Positions 1 through 64,000 of a DNA stretch of 64,000 bases are shown one piece after another; positions within the stretch are counted from its first letter, which is position 1; each line of letters starts with the position of its first letter. The notes under the pieces are model-generated. The model was not told the origin of the DNA, did not search any database, and saw only the letters and a program-made list of their open reading frames with translations. The translations under genes were made by a program, and so were the position numbers. The DNA is from Lateolabrax maculatus (Eukaryota; Chordata; Actinopteri; Acropomatiformes; Lateolabracidae): the NCBI GenBank assembly GCA_031216445.1, contig CM062219.1, positions 19,661,001-19,725,000 on the forward strand, read 5' to 3'.

Positions 1-80
1 CATATTTTCTCAAACTGTAAAGAGTGGTGGAGAAAACGAATGATTAAGATCTCAAAGCTGTCTGGACTTCCTGGACTTGA

Positions 81-102
81 CGTGTGTACGTGTGTGTACG
101 TG

Positions 103-158
<56 letters not shown>

Positions 159-160
159 CG
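81..160. repeat. GT microsatellite
   Basis: Interrupted by ACG and GCG units at the left end. Confidence 0.95.
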
Positions 161-562
161 TTTTCAGAAACCCGTCTGACGAGCTGCAGGATATTTCTTT
201 GAAGAGAGGAAGAACTTGTGAAAAGCTTTGACACGCTCGGGTTTACAGGTGTGTAACAGTGTTAGAAGCTTTCTGACAGCACTAATGAAACTGACGGGAG
301 ATGGAGGACGGGGAGGAGGGAGGACAAAGAGGAGGAGAGGAGGAGAGGAGGAAGGAGACGGAAGAGTGGAAAATATACGATTAAAGCTAGTGTGTCTGCT
401 CAAATTTACGCGCGTCAAATCCTTCAAACATATGCCAGCGGCTTCCAGGAGTCACAAAAATCAAATACATCTAAACTCTGTTTCGCTAATTCCGACAGAA
501 CTCTATAAATATCATATCTCTGTGTGTGTATATATATATCTATATATATCTATATATATGTA

Positions 563-568
563 TTTATT
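563..568 (-). terminator. candidate poly(A) signal AATAAA
   Basis: The only canonical AATAAA on the transcript strand between the stop codon and the window edge, about 2.1 kb after the stop. No clear GU-rich element follows; downstream is TA and CA repeat. Weaker ATTAAA alternatives are at 1033-1038 and 2095-2100. Confidence 0.3.
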
Positions 569-2671
569 TTTTTCTTTCTGCATAAAACTCTGAGCACTAA
601 AACAGTGACAACATTTTAAAACAAGAAGGTCCTGACCAACAGTTAAGGTATAATGTGCAAAAACGTGTTGCCAGTGTGCACCTGTAACCACACACCAGTT
701 CTTCTCTACATCACAGAAGCAAGGGGACAAGATAAAGCACTGGAAGTTCGGCTGCTGTTGAGTTGCTCTTTAACAGATTACGCTGTTGCAGCTGTTAGCA
801 TTCCTTATAAGAAGCGGTCGGTTCCAGGCTAACAGGCTAATTCATCGTACCCACTGTCATTAATAAGGAATGTAAGCGACATTTAAGAGGACAGACTTGT
901 CCTAAATAGGCTGGGCCAGTTGATCTTGTTAAAACAAAAGGAAAATGCAAAAAGTCACTTATCATTTTTCAAGTTTAAAAAAAAATGTACAAATGTCAAA
1001 ATATAAAAAATTTTCTCAACTTCAACAGGAAATTTAATCATTTGAAGAACTAGTCAGTGCCAGGCAGACGGTCACGTAAGCCACAACAAATACACCAAAC
1101 AGGGTCGATGCTCACTGTACAAGATTAACAGACTACATTACCCAGCAGTTCTGATGGTATATATACTGTATATGTACATTTCTATCTAGAGATACCCTTT
1201 CCAAAAGCCAGAGGAGAGCAGGTTGAATTAAAGAGAATAGCCCCCCGCGGCCAAAAGAAAATACAACTGAGGTTTAAAACAAGGGAAGAAACAAGGGAAG
1301 GAAGGAGGAAGCTGCTGTTTGCCTTCAAACGTACGAAACCCCAGAAGAGTTTTTACATCCTGAGAGGGACAGAAAGGCCGAAGGAAGGCAACAACACCCG
1401 AGCCAACATCATTGGAGGGGGAGGGAGAAGAAAAAGAAAGGGTTCACTTGAGAACTTGGACCAAAATCTGGACATAAGGAACCATGGAAAACTGGCTGTT
1501 ATTGAAAAATTATAGAACAAATGGGACCAGGTACTAAGAAGCCATAGAAACTAAACTCAAGAACCCCTTTTGTTAAGCGCCATTATCTTTTAAAAATGTG
1601 ACCAAATGAATGAAACGCTTTGGTTTTTTAAACATCTGCAGTGACCGGGGCTGAAGGTTTACTGTGATCGTGCTTTTAGGACGAGCGGTCGGAAGTGAGA
1701 ATGTGCGTTTGTGGAAAATACACTTGGGTGTAGACACATACACACACATTTTTGCGCAAAGCTGGATGGGAAAGCATCCGAGGTGTCACAAAAATAAAAG
1801 CGAACACCAAAGTACTCACACACACACACACACAAATGCAGTTTGATGTGAAAAGTGTGTACATGTCTTACAGGGGTCAGAGTACCGAAGCCTTTCAACA
1901 GTCTACTAGAAATAATTAATTCCAGCGTGAAAACTAAAGGAATACATTTGAGTTTGTTTCACTTTTTGACTCCTTAACAAACTTTTATATGAAGAGCAGA
2001 AACGTGATTCATGCTGAGTCCCTGTGTTAAATCTATGTTCCAATCAGTGTTTCTGCAAATTGAATCCACACACGCCTGACATACGTTGCAAACATTTAAT
2101 GATAAGATGCTCTTATTTAGCACTGAAATGAACGACAGGCTAGGTGGGAAGCCAAATGGTAGTGAGCCGAATTTAAATAAACAGCAACAGCTGGGACCAA
2201 CGATGGCTAAAGCAAGATGGCCGCGTCTGGCAAGAGCAGCAAATAAATAGGAATGACAAGAAGATGTTAACAACTAAAAAATATACCAATGCAAGTCAGA
2301 ATGTAAACCGGCCTTCTATCACGGCTTTGGAATATATTAGAGAGCGAGTTTCCCTCACCATGATCACTGTGGGAGATAAAACAAAAAGATGCAGCCAGTC
2401 CAAACCTGGACCTGAGCTGGTTTTAATTTTCCAGCCGAGCTGCAGTTTGATACCTTCAGATTTTTCACGTGTAACCTCTTTTACTAAGACAAACCGTCAG
2501 CCTCTATCAGCTGTTGGATTTGGCAGCTCAGGGGTCATTTTTGAAGCTGAAACTAAAGTGACCACCGACAGAATCCGTGCTGCAGCATTTCAGACTCTAA
2601 AAACACTAGAACAGGTCCAGGTCTGTCGGATACAATAACAGGGGCTGGGCTGGGGGGGCGGTGGATCTGAT

Positions 2672-61707
<59,036 letters not shown>

Positions 61708-64000
61708 CTGGAGGAGGATCACAAAGAGAAGGCATGAAATATTAAAAGGAGCAGGGAGGAGAGATGAGGGCCAACACACACACACACACACAGAAAATAC
61801 AAAGAAATAAAGTCACAGAAACACATACATACATAAAACCAGGAGTTCACACAACCACATTTTTTATTTCGGTTTCCTGAAACTAACTGCTTGAATTTCA
61901 GTGTGTGTGTGTGTGTGTGTCTTCTCGGGCTCCAGCCTATTGAATTTTAGGTGGAGGATACAATCCTGAGTCTGAACAGACTTGAGGCGTCTAACTTTCA
62001 GAGACATACAAACACTTCCAATACAACAATCAATGGAGTGATCAATAATGGTTACCAGGCAACAAATCACTCTAGGACACTCTAGAACATTTTGAAAAGT
62101 GACAAGAGGGAGGTTACAAAGTGATAGTATGAAGGTAATTTATGACCAACATGGGTGTTGGGATAGCCACAATGGGTTGCAAAAGAAATGAGAGGTGTTA
62201 TGAGATCATTACCACAGATTCTCACATGGTGGACAGAAGGAACTACGGAGAGAACCTTCCTTTGAAACAGGTTAACATCAGAAACAGACCTTTATTTCTC
62301 ACTTAGAGTTCAAGTATATTTGATCATATTTTAGTAAGAAGCCTCTCTGTTTACTCATCTGCAGAAGGAAAAGCAATTGGATATATTTAGGGAATTAATG
62401 TTTTTTTTACCCAGCCTTTATTAGTGACTGGCCTTTATTTGCTTGTGCTTGACAATTACTGGATAAATGCACCTGTTCAAGCCTCTAAAATGACTGATAT
62501 AAAGAGAGAGGGGTAGTTTGGGCCTTTTCTTTCATGGTAATATGAATGAGAGGTAGAGAAATAAAGAATATATAATAATGTAATCATTTGACAGTGTTTC
62601 AATAAATGTATTGGAAAATACTTGAATATACAGTTTTATATGCGGTTATTTGTTTGTAGAAATAAATGGGGGAAAGGATAAAGCAGAAATACAAGACTAA
62701 AGTACTGTAGAAGTACAAAAAAGCTCATTTGTAAAACCTGAAGATAAAGGTAAACTCTATGTAGCAAACATCGAAAACTGAAAATATATGCTTTTCTGTT
62801 TAAATTTGATTATTATTCTGTTATGTTTTCTTAAGAAAGTGCCAACACACTCAAACACACACAATTATTTACTTCTACAGAGAACATCCACTGAGACAGA
62901 GCACAAAAACATGTGCACCTGCACCGCCCCACACCCCCACCCGACTCATACACCTGCTCTGCCTGCCTTTCACTGTAACACAGACACAAAAAAAACACAC
63001 TCTGTCTCTCTCTTTCTCTCTCACACACGCACCTTTGTGTCAGTGTGACACACAACAACATAAAGAAACACACACAGTTTCACTAACAGGCACACAAATT
63101 ATGCCAAACAAAGTCCAGTAAAACCAATTTAACAATTAATCTGATTAAGTAAGAGATTCCCTAATTTTAAAGTCAATCTTAATTCAACACTCATCTGGCA
63201 TACTGCATTTACATTAAAAGAGTCATTGGTCACTGCTATCATTCTGCCTGTAAATACTGGCTCTAAAGTGATCCCTTTCTAATATGACTCTAATGTAAGA
63301 GATAGAAGATAAGTCCAAAGTCTAAACGTCCAAAGTTCAGTGGAAACTAATATGTGGCTTCAGGAGTCAAATGGGATTCTTCCAAAGTTATGTCTGTGTT
63401 TCCTTGCTGAGCTGCAGTGGATGCAGAGTACAGCACAAACTGCACCAAAGGCCACAATAACAGAATAAAAATAGATACAATTAAATATATTTTAAGGATT
63501 TTCTATTTACAATGAATAAACTACAGTTGGGTTGTGTATTGTGACAGGTCACAAAACTACTTTTACTCTTCTGATTCCATGTGTTAATGTGAATTATATT
63601 TGATATCAGACTTTATCAGACTAAATAAATTCAGTATGTGGCTTGTCGGTGCAGCTCATGATGTTATCGGAGTGCTCCTTTTGTATCTGCATGTGTAATG
63701 TGTGTACAAGCTGGAAAATGGGTTTTAGGGCTGTTATCTAAATACAATCTAAATCCATCTAAATCCACCCATTTTAGTTTCAATTCATACCAAAGAAAAA
63801 GATCTCACTTCGAAATTCTGTACTGAAGGTTTAAATATGCCTCAGATGTGATTGGATGTTTGGAATTAAAATGGTTAAGAGCTGAAAAATCTTTTTTTTC
63901 CTACCTCAAAGTCAAACTTAACGCATTACCATGCAATTGTGGGACACAGACTGGCCTATGTATTTACTGTGAAGTGAAAATCAACCCATATGAATGTGTG
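61708..64000 (-). other. wdr7: WDR7 intron, partial, running off the window
   Basis: No coding exon was recognised between 61,708 and the window end, so the next upstream WDR7 exon lies beyond it. Contains short CA/GT tracts (61,774-61,792, 61,900-61,920) and AT-rich sequence. Confidence 0.65.

Larger units (their letters stand above)
1..2671 (-). other. wdr7: WDR7 3' UTR and downstream flank
   Basis: No second gene was recognised here. Going down from the stop, the transcript strand has ATTAAA at 2095-2100 and 1033-1038, and one AATAAA at 563-568. The true 3' end cannot be chosen from sequence alone. The region also holds a GT repeat (81-160), a GGA-rich tract (300-362), a TA-rich tract (519-560) and a short CA repeat (1817-1834). 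The part at 600-1450 is unique-looking sequence. Confidence 0.6.

Overview
The window is vertebrate nuclear DNA, almost certainly from a ray-finned (teleost) fish. It is AT-rich, has very sparse coding sequence, a high density of long CA/TG microsatellites, and transposon remnants of types common in fish. No bacterial-style gene organisation is present: the longer open frames mostly translate dinucleotide repeats or polypyrimidine tracts.

It holds one recognisable gene, the 3' portion of WDR7 (rabconnectin-3 beta), on the minus strand. Thirteen coding exons were placed, running from 61,707 down to the stop codon at 2,672-2,674. Every intron is GT-AG, every exon-exon phase matches, and the joined frame stays open for 591 residues plus stop, about 40% of a protein whose human form is near 1,490 residues. 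The 5' exons, including the N-terminal WD40 repeats, lie beyond 64,000. The visible part encodes a variable Pro/Ala-rich linker, a conserved helical region, a second low-complexity linker, a long conserved helical block, and the C-terminal WD40 repeats. WDR7 partners DMXL1/DMXL2 (rabconnectin-3 alpha) and acts on V-ATPase and vesicle acidification.

Layout (plus coordinates): 1-2,671 is 3' UTR and downstream flank with candidate poly(A) signals; 2,672-4,720 holds the last two exons; 4,721-11,500 is an intron with microsatellites and a GGAT-type minisatellite; 11,501-13,440 is a cluster of four exons; 13,441-21,780 is an intron with a fold-back palindrome and a degenerate TGACTGGTT minisatellite interrupted by a dispersed repeat; 21,781-28,790 carries two exons; 28,791-44,381 is the largest intron (15.6 kb), with a hAT-type element flanked by an 8-bp target duplication, a G-quadruplex cluster, a DR1 half-site array and several unique blocks that look like conserved noncoding DNA; 44,382-50,740 has three exons; 50,741-61,707 has two more exons and introns with a TIR-bearing MITE and a possible LINE fragment; 61,708-64,000 is intron.

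The most interesting observations are: (i) exon 21,781-21,967 starts with a strong 5' splice-site motif directly after its acceptor, the arrangement of a recursive-splicing exon; (ii) two related MITE copies about 8 kb apart, one with clear terminal inverted repeats; (iii) a hAT-like element with a near-perfect 8-bp target duplication; (iv) two phase-symmetric, low-complexity exons that could be skipped without a frameshift. I saw no convincing new multi-gene system.
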